Shown here in pieces: positions 26,135 to 39,509 of a stretch of 64,000 nucleotides of DNA; the stretch's first letter is position 1, and every line of letters starts with the position of its first letter. The DNA lies in assembly GCF_030272615.1 (NCBI RefSeq), contig NC_081414.1, forward strand, positions 817,225,396-817,289,395. Reading direction: 5' to 3'. Origin of the DNA: Cryptomeria japonica (Eukaryota > Streptophyta > Pinopsida > Cupressales > Cupressaceae). A model generated the notes under the pieces. It was not told the DNA's origin. It made no database searches and saw only the letters and a list, made by a program, of their open reading frames with translations. A program made the position numbers and the translations under genes.

Positions 26135-28302
26135 TTTATATATGTATATAGTTTTTAAAAGAAATAATAATGTAATATTGTTTTGGGATATTTGGGAATC
26201 AGAGTATATTCATAAAATTTAGTTTTTATGTTTTAAATATATATATATATATATATTTTAATGTGATATATTTATGTTGTATATATTCGATGAATATATA
26301 TTCATATACATATATTATATTATTATATATATATTTAATTCAGAATTTATTTCATTTTAATGAAAACATATATTTGGGTTTCTTTATAAATTAATCATGA
26401 ATATATGTTGGGGGTTTTATTTTTATTTCTTTAAATGTGGTTAATTTTAGCCTTACTGGACAAATGACGACTCTGAATCTCGTTTATCAACCTTGTTGTA
26501 TTTTCTATATTTCTTGAATATTGATATTTGCGAGTATTTAATGCTTTTGATTGTTTTAAAAAGATTGCCTGTATTAGGATCTTTAGGGTAAATGGTATTT
26601 TTGGTAAAAGCTTATTTACATTGCAATTCTATTTTCGAGTTGTCGTCAAGTCATAATAGTTGATGTACCCTATTGATCAGGTGTTGTAGTATAACCCTAT
26701 TGATGTGAACTTTTGTGTGTTTTGTTCCAAATGGTCAATCCTGGGTTGTTGATTTGTGTATCCTTCACCTATATTTTGTTAGGATTAGATATGGTTGTCA
26801 GTTTCGCCATAGAGTTCTGTAGAGAGATCGTACCTATTAGTGTCCTATGAGAGAGTGGCTTTCGAGAGGGGCCCACACCCAAAGTGGTTGACAGGATAAC
26901 CCCTCGAAAGTCAGTTAATAAGTGATAATCTAATAATTGATTAGGGGGTGGATAGTTATAATGCTAATTAAGATATTATACCCCACACATGGTTGAGTGC
27001 TCGTATAGGCTCAAGGTGTAGTGGGAAGGCTTGGAATGGAAAACCTACTACCTTGTCTTCTTAAAGGATTGGTAGGGTCTGCATGATACTTAGATGGAGT
27101 CAGAGGTTCGGGAAAGGTTACCAGGATAACCCAAGATGGGGGTTGGGACCTATGAAGGCCTAGCTAGGGTAACTATCTTAATCCATGCAATGACACTCTC
27201 TCCTTAGGGTCACTAGTGTATTGTGAGTCAAGCCACATGAGTATAGTAGAGTCATGTTGTACTGTTGTACTTGTCTTCTTTATACTTGCTTGAGGGTCTT
27301 TGCTATCTCCTAGCATGGTGGGGTGATTCCATTTTGGGATTGCATGGTTAGGTGGTAGTGCCACTTCCCATCGGATATCTTTGTTTGTACCTTCATGCGA
27401 GCATTGGCTTCGTTGGTGTACCTTTGGTTCGGATTCATGTATCAGCTCATATTTGTGATTTTTGTATATTTGAGACCCATGTGGTCATTGTATCAGTAAA
27501 CTATATAACCTTGGCATTGTAATTTACATGTTTCATTTGTACTATTCAAAGTCATGTAAATATTGAATAGTATAATCTTAATTCAGTTGAATGTATGTTA
27601 TTTCATTTATCTTTATTCTTATGTGTAAATGCTTCACTTCAAGTAAATATATTGTAACACTTTAAACCTTTCTATGTGGAATTCAGTTTATGAATATGAT
27701 TTAATTAAATGTAATTGAGTTCCCTAATTAGATGGATAATTGGATTAACCTTATGATGTTGTTTTAGTTACGAAGTAATCTTTGTTGGTAACCCTTTAGG
27801 ATTTCATTTGTTAGACTTCTGCTTGTGTTATTAAACATGCAATGTGATTATTGATGCACTTGATCTTTTTTTTTTTTTAATATTTCACCCTTTAGTTGCT
27901 TAGTAGTGTTTTTTTCCTTTAGGGTTCCTAGCGGGGCATTACATAAACAGTAAACTCCAAACACATAAATACTCATAAAATGACAGGGAAAATAAAAAGG
28001 GAATGCAACTCTTTGAAAAAAACCAGAGGATGAATATAAAATTCTTTTGAAACACTTTCTCTTCCAGGCAACTAAATCTGGGAAAATTTTGCCAACATAA
28101 CCCTCATATTGGGCAAATTTCAAATAAATGAAATGCTAATTACACACTCAATAAACTAATTTTACCATTCAAACATTGAATGAGAGAATCAAGAATGATT
28201 TTTTTTTTTTTTTTTGGGGGGGGGTTTTAAACTCACCCAAATCTAATTTTTAAATCTATTCTTTACATAAACAAGAAATTTAGATTTGGGGATAGACTAA
28301 AA

Positions 28303-28672
28303 TGTTAGAGTAATTGGGTATTTACTTGATTAATTAAACAATATTTGTTTAATTCTTTAAGTTCCCTATTATCTTTTTACACTTAAGCTAACACTAGGTG
28401 CACAATAATTAATTCTTTTATTAATTATTATGTGCAAGCCTAGGTTTTCCTTTTAGCATTTCTTGACCTATTAGAGGTTATTTTTCTTTTCTTTGTATCA
28501 TTATGACACTACACATTTTTGGTGAATATTGAGCTCTCCTCTTTTGAGCATATTTTCCTGTGGTTTTTGTTCTGCAGATTTTTCTTGCTTCATTGCTTCT
28601 CCTTGTGACAGATTGTTTTAGCTTGCAGAAGATCTTTAGGCTCTTGTGGTGTTGTGTTTCTCAACTCCAACA
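28303..28672 (+). repeat. K1 5' LTR
   Basis: 370 bases, TG...CA, matching 34275-34645. Confidence 0.95.
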
Positions 28673-28684
28673 TGGTATTAGAAC
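28673..28684 (+). other. K1 primer-binding site
   Basis: TGGTATTAGAAC directly abuts the 5' LTR. It is the initiator Met tRNA site TGGTATCAGAGC with two transitions (C to T, G to A). Confidence 0.85.
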
Positions 28685-30019
28685 TCAGATTTGTAACCAT
28701 ATGTTCCTATTTTTGAGATTTTTTGCATTGGAAGCAGATCTTGGGTTTCAGGCAATTTTTTGTGTGCTTAGGGATAGGCCTTTTTCTGAGCATTTTGGGC
28801 CTAAACGGACCTCTCCATCTTTCTCAAAAGGCCCAAAAACCCCTATAGTCATATAAAATTTATCCATTTTTTACTCCTGAGCATCTGGGTGATTTTTTTC
28901 TCCAACACCAGGCCGTACGACTTTGACACACAAATCGAGAAAAAAATTCAAATTTTTTTTTTTGCCTTTTTATGGCATGCAGGCCGGATTTTTGATTTTT
29001 TAAAAAAAAATCACAAAAAAAAATCACAAAAAAAAATCAAAAAAATCAAAAAGGTTAAAAGAGGCGAAAAAAAATCAAAAAGGAAAGTTTTAAAATTTTT
29101 TTTGATTTTTTGTGGGGTTGCAGGTACCGCAGCTCTGACAGTTTGGCCCCCGCTGGCACCGCCCCTGCCATCAACATTCTCTGTAGCCGCCTCTGCGGCT
29201 CCCTCCAGCATAGCTCCTCTCCAGCGTCGCTCCCCTCCAGCTGCCCGCCGCATCGCTTCCCTCTTGTGCAACCACCTGCTGTGCTCCGCCAGCAGTTGTG
29301 CCTCCCCGTTGCAGCCACAACCTCTGCTCCGCCAACATAGCAACCTCCACTCTACCAACAATAGCAACCTCCAGTCCACTGCTTAGCACCAGCTCTGCCA
29401 GTTGCTCCTCCTCGGAGCACCGCTAGTGTGCCACCGGAGCACCACCGGAGCTTGGCTCCTCCACTGGACCACCACCCTCTAGCCTTTTTGAGGGGGGGTT
29501 CATTTTTTGGCCCTATCTTGAGCATCCGGAGTCAGATTTTGGCAAATGAATAGGCATCAAAAAGCTGGTTATGAGCCAGACATCGTGGAATTGGATTTTT
29601 TTTTTGAATCTTCTATTTGACTGTACTCTTTTCTAGTCAAAGTTGGGCTTCTTTTCTGCACTTCTGGGACCGTAGAATGGGGAAACATATTCCATTTTTA
29701 AAAAACAAATAGGCGTTGGAAATCTCTCAACATGCTCTATTCAGATTTGTGATCTTTTTTCTCAAAATTTTCATCAGGTACATGAGATATCAGTTTGAAG
29801 TTTTTTTCTTATGCACTACTTCCTTCTCATCAGTATGTACTAGGGTTTGGGTTTATCTATTGTGGGGGGGTGTTTTTTCTTTCTTTCTATCATTTATATT
29901 AGAAATCACAAACACCAAAACTCTCAAAATGAACAAACCCTTCTGCATCTTTTGTCTAGTCTGAAAGATCACATAATAAAAAAAATAACAAGCAGGTGCA
30001 GGTACAGAGTTTTCTTCTC
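28685..30019 (+). other. K1 untranslated leader with A/T-rich and C-rich low-complexity blocks
   Basis: About 1.3 kb between primer site and gag. 28880-29110 is dominated by A and T runs; 29110-29480 is C-rich with recurring CCACCGGAGC and CTCCGCCA words. Open frames on both strands here, such as 28889-29386, encode only Lys-rich then Pro/Ser/Ala-rich low complexity and match no Gag. Confidence 0.6.
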
Positions 30020-31037
30020 ATGGCCAATCCTTCAGTTGAATTTTTGACTTCACACAACTATCACACCTAGAAACCTCACATCACGAGGCTCCTCAGGGCA
30101 TGAGGGTTGTGGTCTTGTTTGGATGAGGTTCAACCAGTATTGCAGCATCCTTATGAGCTTCTTCAGCACAGGAACAAGATGGATGAGGCTATGGGTTTTC
30201 TCTCCTTGCATGTCTCCGACAATCTTCTATTTCACCTTGATGAGTTGCTCACTCCTCGAGCCATGTGGTTGAAGTTTGAGTCTCTCTTCAAGAGGGTTAA
30301 TGAGATTTAGGCATTGTAGATTGAGGCAAAGTTGGTTTCTTTGTCACATGATTCCTTTCCCACCATTAAGGATTTCTTGAACAAGTTCAAGACCACCCAA
30401 TTTGTCCTTTAGGGATGTGGCAAGATCAAGACAGACACAAAGTGCATTCATTTGATTCTTTCAAAGCTTCAGGGTCATTTTTCAGTTTTTGGCCTTTGCT
30501 TTCTACTCCACCATGGATGGCTTGGGTGTTCGTTTCACCATGCCTACCTTTGATGTATTTTGTGAGTGTTTGTCTCGTGAGCAGTCTCATATTTCTCAAC
30601 TGGATATGCTTTCAAGATCCAAGAACAAAGCATTAGTTTCTCAGTCCTTTAAGGAGAAACAAAAGCAGAAACTGAAGTCGAAGAAGCCTTCTGTAGGTAG
30701 TGAGAATCCCTCCAAGCCTACTCACAAGTCTGAATCTAAACCACCATTTCTTCCCAAGCATGGGAAATCTTCACAGTCTGGTGAGTCTTCCTCCAAGAAT
30801 AAAAAGAAATCAGGCGATACTTGTAGTTTTTGTGGCAAGGAAGGACATCCTATTTCCCAGTGTTGGAAACATTTAGAGGCTTTAGAGGAAGCCATGCAGC
30901 AGCATCACATCTCCTCACCTCAGGCATCTTCTCCTTCCATAGGGAAAGGTCACGCTCTGACTACTCGAGCTTGGACCTATGGGTCCACATGGATACTTCA
31001 TTTTGGTGCTTCTCACCATATGACTCACACTCAATAG
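30020..31037 (+). pseudogene. gag: K1 gag and start of protease, broken
   Basis: From ATG at 30020 the frame reads a copia Gag with in-frame TAG and TGA codons near 30068-30100 and again near 30308 and 30410, some at expected Trp or Arg positions. A one-base shift near 30490 moves it into an open 182-codon block (30489-31037). That block contains a complete CCHC zinc knuckle, CSFCGKEGHPISQC, for RNA binding. It ends in the protease active-site region, where the usual DSGAS reads HFGAS in WILHFGASHHMT, losing the catalytic Asp. It is non-functional. Confidence 0.85.
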
Positions 31038-32270
31038 TTGGTTACTTCTCTTGCCTCTTGTGTACTTCACAGATTATAGTGGGTAACTCAGTTCAACTTT
31101 CAGTCTTGGGTTCAGATTCTATCTCATTAGATGGGGGTACTCTATAGGATGTTCTGGTTGTTCCTGACATCTCGACAAATGTCCTGTCCATTTATCAGAT
31201 TTGCCACTCTGGCTCTGGTAAGATAGTTGAGTTCTCACCACATGATGTGGTTATTCGGGACCTCCATGACTCTGATTTGGTTGTGGCTACTGGGAGTGTG
31301 GATACTGCATCTTGTCTATATAGATTTGATGGATTTGAGCCCTCTATGGGTGTTGGTTCTTCTCTTATAGCACATGCAGATTCAGTGAGTAAGCTTTGGC
31401 ATGAGCACTTGGGCCATGTCAATTATAGATATCTTCAACAGATGAGTACACAGACACTTGTTATTGGGCTTCCCACAGATTTCTTGCACTGATGGTGTTT
31501 GTCATGGTTGTGTGCTTGGCAAGCATCATAGAGATCCCTTTCTGAAGGGAAGAGCCCCTCGTGCTTTGGCACCCTTGGAGTTGATTCACAGTGATCTCAT
31601 GTCATTTCCCACTCCTTTTTCTAGGGCCAAGTATGTGCTCACTTTTATTGATGACTTCTCCAGACACACATGGGTGTACTTTCTTAAGTAAAAGTCTGAT
31701 GTCTTTGATTCATTTCAAATCTTCAAGACATTTATTGAGAAACAGTCAGGTTGTTCTATTCGGCAGATACATACAGATAATGGGAGGGAGTATGTGAATC
31801 AGGCTTTCAGAGATTTTTGTACTGAGCATGGTTTGCAGCATCAGTTTACTGTTCCCTACACCCCTCAGTAGAATGGTGTCGCTGAGTGCAAGAACAAAAC
31901 CTTACGAGAGATGGTGAATTGTATGATTCAGTCCAAGTCCATGGATTCGTCTTTTTGGGCTGAGGTAGTCAATTGTGTCAACTATATTCAGAATCAGATG
32001 CCTCACAAGGCTATTTGACATGAATCCTGAAGAGGCTTGGTCTCATAACAAGCCTGATGTTTCCTTTTTCTGAGTGTTTGGTAGTGAGGCATGGGCTTTT
32101 ATTCCTGATGCTCAGAGGAAAGCCATGGAATGGAAGAGCCGACCACTCAATTTTGTTGGCTACTGTGAGGATGTTAAGGCATACAGGTTGTTTGATCCTG
32201 ATTCCAGAGAGCTCCTATTTTGACGGGATGTTCAGTTTGATGAGTGCCTTCCCACGGTGGATACCTTGAC
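31038..32270 (+). pseudogene. pol: K1 protease remainder and integrase, broken
   Basis: The GAG-pre-integrase zinc-binding segment is visible: LWHEHLGHVNY in 31247-31492, then CHGCVLGKHH in the next frame from 31458. The DDE core follows with LIHSDL (first Asp) and QIHTDNGREYV (second Asp). The NGVAE motif (here NGV-AEC) comes after a TAG that replaces the usual Gln. Frameshifts occur near 31470 and 31690, with multiple stops beyond. Integrase would insert the cDNA and cannot be produced here. Confidence 0.8.
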
Positions 32271-33398
32271 TCCAGTGTCTACTCCTCTGCCTACTCCTTC
32301 CATTGCATCTCTTTAGGATCTTTTTGAGGATAATTTTGATGATGGTGTTGATGATCCACCATCCCCACCTCCACCTGATCCACCTCAGATGCCCAAGTAG
32401 GCTCACTTTACTACTGAGGCGGTAGGTTCTTTGGCCGGTGATCCTTTAGACACTCGTTGGACCTGTTCTGATACTGTGGGTTCTAGTATTTTGAGTCATG
32501 CTATTTCAAATGATCCTCAGAAGTTTTCAGAGGCTACCGGTCATCTTGAGTGGGATTGTGCTATGGAGGAAGAGTATTCTTCTTTGATGATGAATCATAC
32601 TTGGGATCTCTATCCTCTTCCCAAGGGCAGAAAGATGGTTAGGTGTCATTGGTTGTATCACACCAAGTATGCTACTGATGGTTCCATTGATAAGTACAAA
32701 GCATGTCTTGTTGTGAAGGGTTTCTCACAAGTTGAGGGTATTGATTACTCTGAGAGCTTTACCCCTATCGCTAAGATGAACTCCATTGGCTTTGTACTAT
32801 CTCTTGTAGCTTCTTGAGGTCGGCCTATTTTTTAGATGGATGTGAAGAGTGCCTTCTTACATGGGGATCTACAAGAGGAAATCTACATGGAGCAGCCTCA
32901 GGGATTTGTGCAGGACAGGGATTTGTGCAGGACAGTTCTTTGGTTTTCAAACTTCGGCATTCATTGTATGGTCTCAAATAGACCCCTCGAGCTTGGTATG
33001 AGAAGATGGATTCATTCTTGCTCTCCACTGGGTTCACCCGCAGCCATTCTGATCACACATTGTACATTCAACTTCTTGAGGGTGAGATCCTGATTCTTGT
33101 GCTATATGTTGAAGATCTCCTCATCACCAAAAGCTCATCTTCTATGATTCAGCATACTCAGCAAGCCTTGATGGATCAGTTTGAGATGACAGATCTTGGT
33201 CTCTTGCACTATTTCCTTGGTCTTCAGGTGATTTGGTCTTCTGATGGGATCTACATTTACCAGCAGAAGTATGCTCTTGACATGCTTCAACACTTTAGAA
33301 TGCTTGATTGCAAGCCTGCTCCCACTCCCTTTCAGTCAGGGGTTGTTTTGACCACCACTTGCCCCACTCCTTCAGTAGATTCTACACTTTACAGGTAG
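32271..33398 (+). pseudogene. pol: K1 reverse transcriptase, broken
   Basis: Open blocks at 32431-32817, 32836-33093 and 33006-33398 carry copia RT landmarks: [40 protein letters not shown] (first catalytic Asp) and LVLYVEDLLIT, where the catalytic YVDD reads YVED. Stops separate the first two blocks, and a frameshift lies between the second and third, near an internal repeat of GGGATTTGTGCAGGACA at about 32904-32937. 32271-32430 is the acidic, proline-rich integrase-RT linker. Confidence 0.85.
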
Positions 33399-34064
33399 TT
33401 GGTTGGTAGTTTGTTGTACCTGACTCACACCCATCCTGATGTTTCCTTTGTCATTGGCCTTGTCTCTTGATTCTCCCATGATCCTCATGAGAGTCATTGG
33501 CAAGTAGCCAAACGTATTTTGTGGTACATTCAGGGCTCTAGTTCTCATGGCATTCACTATACATCAGGGGACCCTCACATTGTTGGCTACATTGACTCAG
33601 ATTGGGCTGGTGATGTCATTGATCAAAAGTCTACTTCTAGCTTTATTTTCTATCTTGGCTCTAGTCCTATCACACGGTCTTGCAAGAAGTAGACTGCTCA
33701 TGCATTATCATCTATAGAGGTTGAGTACTGATCTACTGTGCTCACCAGTCAGGAGATCTTATGGCTTTGATAGTTGATGACTGAGTTTGGTTTTCCTCTT
33801 GATAGTCCCACTGTTCTTTGGTGTGACAATCAGAGTGCTATTCATATTTCCTGCAACTCGGTAGAGCATCAGTGGATGAAGCACATTGAGCTTCACATGC
33901 ATTTCATCTGCCAATTGATTCAGGATGGTGTTCTCATTCTGGAGAACATTCCCATTGTCAAGCAGGTTGTAGACATCTTCACGAAACCTTTTGCATCGCC
34001 ACGCTATCTTCAGTTGTGCTCTATGCTTGGGGTGAAGGAAGTTGTCCTTGGGGGGTCTTTATGA
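33399..34064 (+). pseudogene. pol: K1 RNase H, broken
   Basis: Stop-interrupted RNase H. The last open block (33774-34064) has LWCDNQSAIHIS, the KHIELHMHFI segment and DIFTKPF near the end, all typical of the copia pol C-terminus. The family stop is reached at 34062-34064. Confidence 0.82.
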
Positions 34065-34265
34065 GGCCTTCCTTCCTTCTTCTTCTTTTAGCATGTTCTT
34101 TTATCTCTTTTTGGAGAGGAGTTTTTTCCCACTGGATTTTCTCCTTTTCTCCATTTCATAGAGATTTCATTGTATTTGGGTACCTGATCAGGCCTTGTTG
34201 CCGAGACCCATCTTTCTTTCTTTTAGTAGCTATTTTAGGCTTTAGCTTCTCCCTAAGTCTAGCTT

Positions 34266-34274
34266 AAGGGGGGG
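34266..34274 (+). other. K1 polypurine tract
   Basis: AAGGGGGGG abuts the 3' LTR. 34065-34265 is pyrimidine-rich 3' spacer with no ORF. Confidence 0.85.
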
Positions 34275-34645
34275 TGTTAGAGTAATTGGGTATTTACTTG
34301 ATTAATTAAACAATATTTGTTTAAATCTTTAAGTTCCCTATTATCTTTTTACACTTAAGCTAACATTAGGTGCACAATAATTAATTCTTTTATTAATTAT
34401 TATGTGCAAGCCTAGGTTTTCCCTTTTAGGGTTTCTTGACCTATTAGAAGTTATTTTTCTTTTCCTTGTATTATTATGATACTACACATTTTTTGTGAAT
34501 ATTGAGCTTTCCTCTTTTGAGCATATTTTCCTATGTTTTTTGTTCTGCAGGTTGTTCTTGCTTCATTGCTTCTCTTTGTGACAGATTGTTTTAGCTTGCA
34601 GAAGATCTTTAGGCTCCTGTGGTGTTGTGTTTTTCAAATCCAACA
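34275..34645 (+). repeat. K1 3' LTR
   Basis: 371 bases, TGTTAGAG...CCAACA, followed by the duplication TAAAA. Confidence 0.95.
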
Positions 34646-37600
34646 TAAAACTGGTCTAAAATCATACTAATTTCACCTTACAAAACTAAATTAATGATTC
34701 AAACAAATTTGACATCAAATCTCTTCACATAGAAATTTCTTCATACAAATACAATTTTCAACAAAACATAGACATTAAAAAAAATAGAATCCAACCTTAT
34801 GAGCTATCTTGGAAGAAATATGAGAAGAGCCCAACTTTCAACTCAAGAAATTCTTCCTCCATTTTCCAACCAAAATCCCCAAAAAATTTCAATCCCCCAA
34901 AACAACTTTTTTTTTTTTTTTAATTTCATTGAAAATATAGGTTAAAAGGAAATTTTTGACCTAAAAGTCCATTTTAGGTTGAAATTATTTTTGACCAAAT
35001 AAATCATTTCCATAAAGTTAATATTCAAAAATGCTTTTTCTTCTCCAAAATCTATTTTTTTTTAATTTTATATAAAACATCAAATTTATATATTCAAAGT
35101 CAATGGTAAGATATTTTAATTTTCTTAAAAAGTTTATTTTTATAAATTCAAAATGCATAATACAATTACATTTCACAATTTGAATTGATCAACTCACTAG
35201 TTAATTGAATTTAAAGATTTGAATATCAACTAATCATTTAAAAGGGGCCGTAATGATTAATTTGATTTAATTACGAATAAGAAATAAACACATTTAACCA
35301 ATTAAAATGCTTAACATTAATTAAATCATTTCACCCATTGCATAATAAGAACTTAAGTAACCTAATTAGGCACATGACCTGCAAACCAAATAAAAAGAGA
35401 ATTTATAGACGATCGACACCACTCACATTGAGCACGTAATGCCCCACCAAGAAACCTTGAAGGGATAAAGATAAAACACAAGAATATAGAGCAAATAATT
35501 TTAAAAAAATAAAAATAAACACAACACAATGATACAATGAGATATCATAAGCTCAGATAACATAGTGGAAAACTAAATAACACCTAAAGAGTTTCCCAAC
35601 ATGATTACTTAATTCAACACTTAACTCTACTCATGCTAATTAATCCAACTAAGCTGATTAACTTAATGACATGATAATACTTTAAACAAGGATAAATTCT
35701 TTCGAAGAGATAAAATTATAGATAACATGAGAAGTTCATCCATAAAGGTTAAAAATATAGATAACATGATTAAGTTCATCCATTACAATTTAACCATACG
35801 TTACATTCAATCTTACATTAAAACATATGCCATGCATCTAATTTCACTTTAATTCCAAATTATAAACTAACGAATACTTTTCATGCATACTTTAATTGCA
35901 TTATCGACAACCGAATACATTTCATTATTCAAATCTACATTCTTAATGATCCAAATTACTGCATTTAATAATATGACTACATACATGCATTTAAGATTAA
36001 CATCATTTAATCCATATTATACATTTTAACCATAATGCCATCCATACATGCTAAATTAAAAAGGAAACAAAAGAATCATAAACACCACATAACACTGAAA
36101 TGATATCGGAGTTCACCCCTAGTGGGCTACATCTCTGGGTTTGCTCAATTGCAAGACCCCTCTAATAAATAATAGGGTGAAGAATACATAAGGTTCACAT
36201 CATTTACATCTTGCCCTCAAGGCGTACATAAACCAATAATACATACGACCACATCGGTCCAATAGATACATGAATGATCCCCGAATAGGAAAAGGATCTA
36301 GCTAAACATAATAAGAAGCAAATAAAAAGATCAACTGGAGCATCCACGAAACTAAGTCTTCACAACCCATCATAAGCAACCCATGGTCTAACATGAATAT
36401 CAGGTTCTCACAAGGGCATAAACAACAAGATGACTCCACAATAGTGCTCCTAACAAAGACAACGCAACCAACACACTAGCAAACATAAGGGACAAGTGTC
36501 ATCACATAACTTTGTATGGCTACCATGGCAGGACTCCATAGGTTCCGACCCCATCTACTAGGTTACTCAAGAAACCTATTTCAAACCTCTGGCCCATCCA
36601 AGTCTCATGTAGACCCAACACATCCTTTCGTGAAGATAAGGTTGATGGTTTGCCATTTCAAGCCTTCTCACTACATGCCGAGTTTGTACTAGCACTCATC
36701 CCATGTATGAGGAACAATTATCTTACTTAGTGTTTTCAATAACTAATTTCTCTAATATGCTATTAGGTCATCACTTATTTAGACACACTTCCTATGGGTT
36801 ACCCAACAACCACTTTGGGCACGGCCCCAAATCAAAAGCCACTTTTTCAAATGACACTAGACCATAATCCAACGAACTCCTAAAACCCAGTATACACCAA
36901 GACAAGCTTATGAAGTTCAATACGGTAGGAATACCCACTTGGTCAAACAAGTCTACATACGAGGTGCACTGACTGACGATACTCTAACTAGAGACCTGAC
37001 CAACTATGGTCAACCACGAATCAACATTCGACACTCGCATAAAGGACATGACCGGATACAAAACCATCACATGAAAATAGTAAATAATCGAGATCAAGGA
37101 CATAAGAAGGTATCCAAAAATAATCATACGATAATATCCAACAATCACATTCAAGGACTTGCCATTTCTTAATCAAATGCGAATACAAAAAATTAAACAT
37201 GCATAGGCATAAATCAAAAAAGACAACCTTCCTCCATATTGTTTACACACAACAATCAATCCATTTTTCTAATTGTTCCAGTTTGATTGCGAATTGTCTA
37301 CCTTGTCTAGGTACATGTCGTTAATGGTTTACTAACTCACTAAAGCTTGATTGCATCATCCAATAATTTTAATACTTCATCATGAGTTTCCAAACCAAAA
37401 TCACATGATTATAATTATAATGTATGCAGTATACACAATGATATAAAATCAAATATACATTAATCATCTAAAAATATGATATTCATTTATCAAAATAAAA
37501 CATCTTTCTCATACTTGCTCAAAAACAATAATCTAATCTCATCTCTTGCGACACAATTACATACTTTCCAAAAATGGAAATATACATTAAAAAGAAAATA

Positions 37601-37934
37601 AATATTGATGATCATATTCCAAATAAATTGATACTTCCTTGCATACATATAGACAAATACAAATTAAATATTAATTAATGTATATAATTATTAATCCACA
37701 ATTAATAAAATATATACTAATTAATAATTAATAATAAAATTACAAATTAAATATTAATTAATATATATATATTAATCCTCAATTAATAAAATATATATTA
37801 AATACTAATTAATAATAAAATAAACTATTTTAAATTTGTTTAATAAACTAATATTAAAACCTTTTTTTAAAACCCAAAATTTAAAATGTGATGCATATTT
37901 TTTTATTTAACAAAATAACTTAAAAAAAGGCAAA

Positions 37935-38200
37935 GGGCAAGCTGTGGGGCCCACCTCCCATCCACGTGAGTGGGGGGGGGTTATTCCCTAGCCATGGAGG
38001 CTATGGCCACCATGGTGGACGCAGGCCCGTGGCATCCACACAGTGGACGCGGGGTCCCTATGGCCACCACGTGGTCATAGGTCTCTGCAGCCACACGGTG
38101 GTCGCACGTCTCTGCGGCCATCGGTGTGGTCGCAGAGTTCTAAGACCACTAGTGTGGTCACATACCTCCAAGATACGGCCTGTGGAGGAGAGGGAGGGGC
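37935..38200. other. GC-rich palindromic cassette of element B LTR
   Basis: A GC-rich block with many CCAC...GTGG inverted repeats: perfect palindrome CCACCATGGTGG (38007-38018), CCACCACGTGGTC near 38064, and GACCAC-TAGT-GTGGTC (38144-38159). Two overlapping ORFs here are GC by-products. The sequence is unrelated to the A, E1 and E2 cassettes at the equivalent LTR position. Confidence 0.8.
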
Positions 38201-39509
38201 ACGGGTTGAGCCTCAGCTCCTCTGCTCTCCAAAACCCAATCCACCCAAATAAATTTCAATATAAAATTTTGTTTAAATTTTTTTTTAATACAAACTTTAA
38301 AAAAAGTAAAACCCCAGTCTTATATATTCACAGTCTCACATAGAGACTCAAACAAATTTTCCAGAATACCAAAGGTATTAAAAAATATAAAAATCTTGTT
38401 GAATAACCAGACTAAAATAGGCAATTTTCCTGAAATAAATGAGATTTTTCAACAACACCACTAGATTTCTTCCAAAACCAAACAATCTTGATTAAACACA
38501 GAAATAAAAGAGATAAACAAGAATCCTACCTCATTAAGCAATCCTGGAAAAGATCTGATGAAGAGCCCAACTTCCAAGCTCAAGAAATTTCTTCTCCTCC
38601 AAAATCCCCAAATTTTCATTACCAAAAATAATCTCCAAATTTTTTTTCCAAAAATATCTCTCCAAAAATAATCTTTTCAAAAAATATTTTTCAACCCTAT
38701 GTTAAATGGAAGATTGTTGACCAAAATTCTTATTCTTGAATTTAAAATACTTTCTTTAAAATAAAATTCAAAAATCATTCTTTCAACAAATCAAAAATAC
38801 TAAATTTGCTTTTCTTTTAAAAATTGACTTTCTCAATTAATTGAAACTAGCATTTCTATTTCCAAAATGCCAAAGAGATTAAATTATTTCTATTTCGAAT
38901 AAAATTTAATATTTCCTTTCGAAATGCATAAATTGAATAAATTTATCATTTAAAATTAACCATTTAATCGAACTTGCTACCAACTTGAATTGAGCAATTC
39001 TAATTAATGATTAATCCACAAAGGGGACCTAATTAATTTAGTCCCTTAATTACTAATGTGTAAACACACATTTAATCAAATTCTATACTAAGGATTAAAT
39101 ACTCAATTTTATTACACGCAAAGCACACAACCCAAGAAAACCAACCAGATACATGACTCGCTCACCCAACCAAAGGGAATACTGACTGACGATTGATGAT
39201 GCTCACTTGAGAATGACTAGGATAAAATGAGGGTCTTACGACCACCTAATCCAATCTCTAAGGACCAAAGAGATACACTCAAACCTGTGAATCTAGGTGG
39301 AGATGAACCTCATACCTATGCGGTACTGTACCTGTAATCTCTTGCAACCATGAGTCATAAATGCATACATATATATTTTTAATGAAAGTGTTAGCTCAAG
39401 ATCAATAACATGAATCAGGAGAACAAATAAACTTACATAAGAATTGATGTGAAAACCACATTAACAGGTATGCACAATAATCATAACATCTAACTATAAC
39501 ATTACAACA

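Larger units (their letters stand above)
24034..27943 (+). mobile_element. Solo LTR of the A/B family, plus orientation (E1, about 3.9 kb)
   Basis: Begins TGTAGTACCCC and ends GGGGCATTACA, the reverse complement of the A/B LTR ends, so it lies opposite to its host LTR. It splits the element A 5' LTR at a place intact near 7060 in the 3' LTR. The flanking five bases, AAAAC (24029-24033) and TAAAC (27944-27948), match at four of five. No primer site, polypurine tract or coding region lies inside. A TATATG near 25086 may be its promoter. Confidence 0.85.
28303..34645 (+). mobile_element. Ty1/copia retrotransposon K1, full-length but decayed (6.3 kb)
   Basis: Two LTRs of about 370 bases beginning TGTTAGAG and ending CCAACA, a perfect 5-bp duplication TAAAA (28298-28302 and 34646-34650), a primer site after the left LTR, a polypurine tract before the right LTR, and the gag, protease, integrase, RT, RNase H order of Ty1/copia. 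The unoccupied target survives in the sister LTR near 7441-7460 (ATAGACTAAAACTGGTC). The LTRs differ at about 20 of 370 sites by eye. All protein regions carry stops and frameshifts. Confidence 0.95.

Noticed and set aside
28889-29386. 165-codon ORF, with antisense ORFs to 122 codons, in the K1 leader
   Set aside because: Lys-rich then Pro/Ser/Ala-rich low complexity from A runs and C-rich repeats; open on both strands, upstream of gag.
36939-37172. 77-codon ORF in the element B LTR
   Set aside because: Low-complexity Asn/His/Lys reading of LTR sequence; disrupted in the paralogous LTRs.
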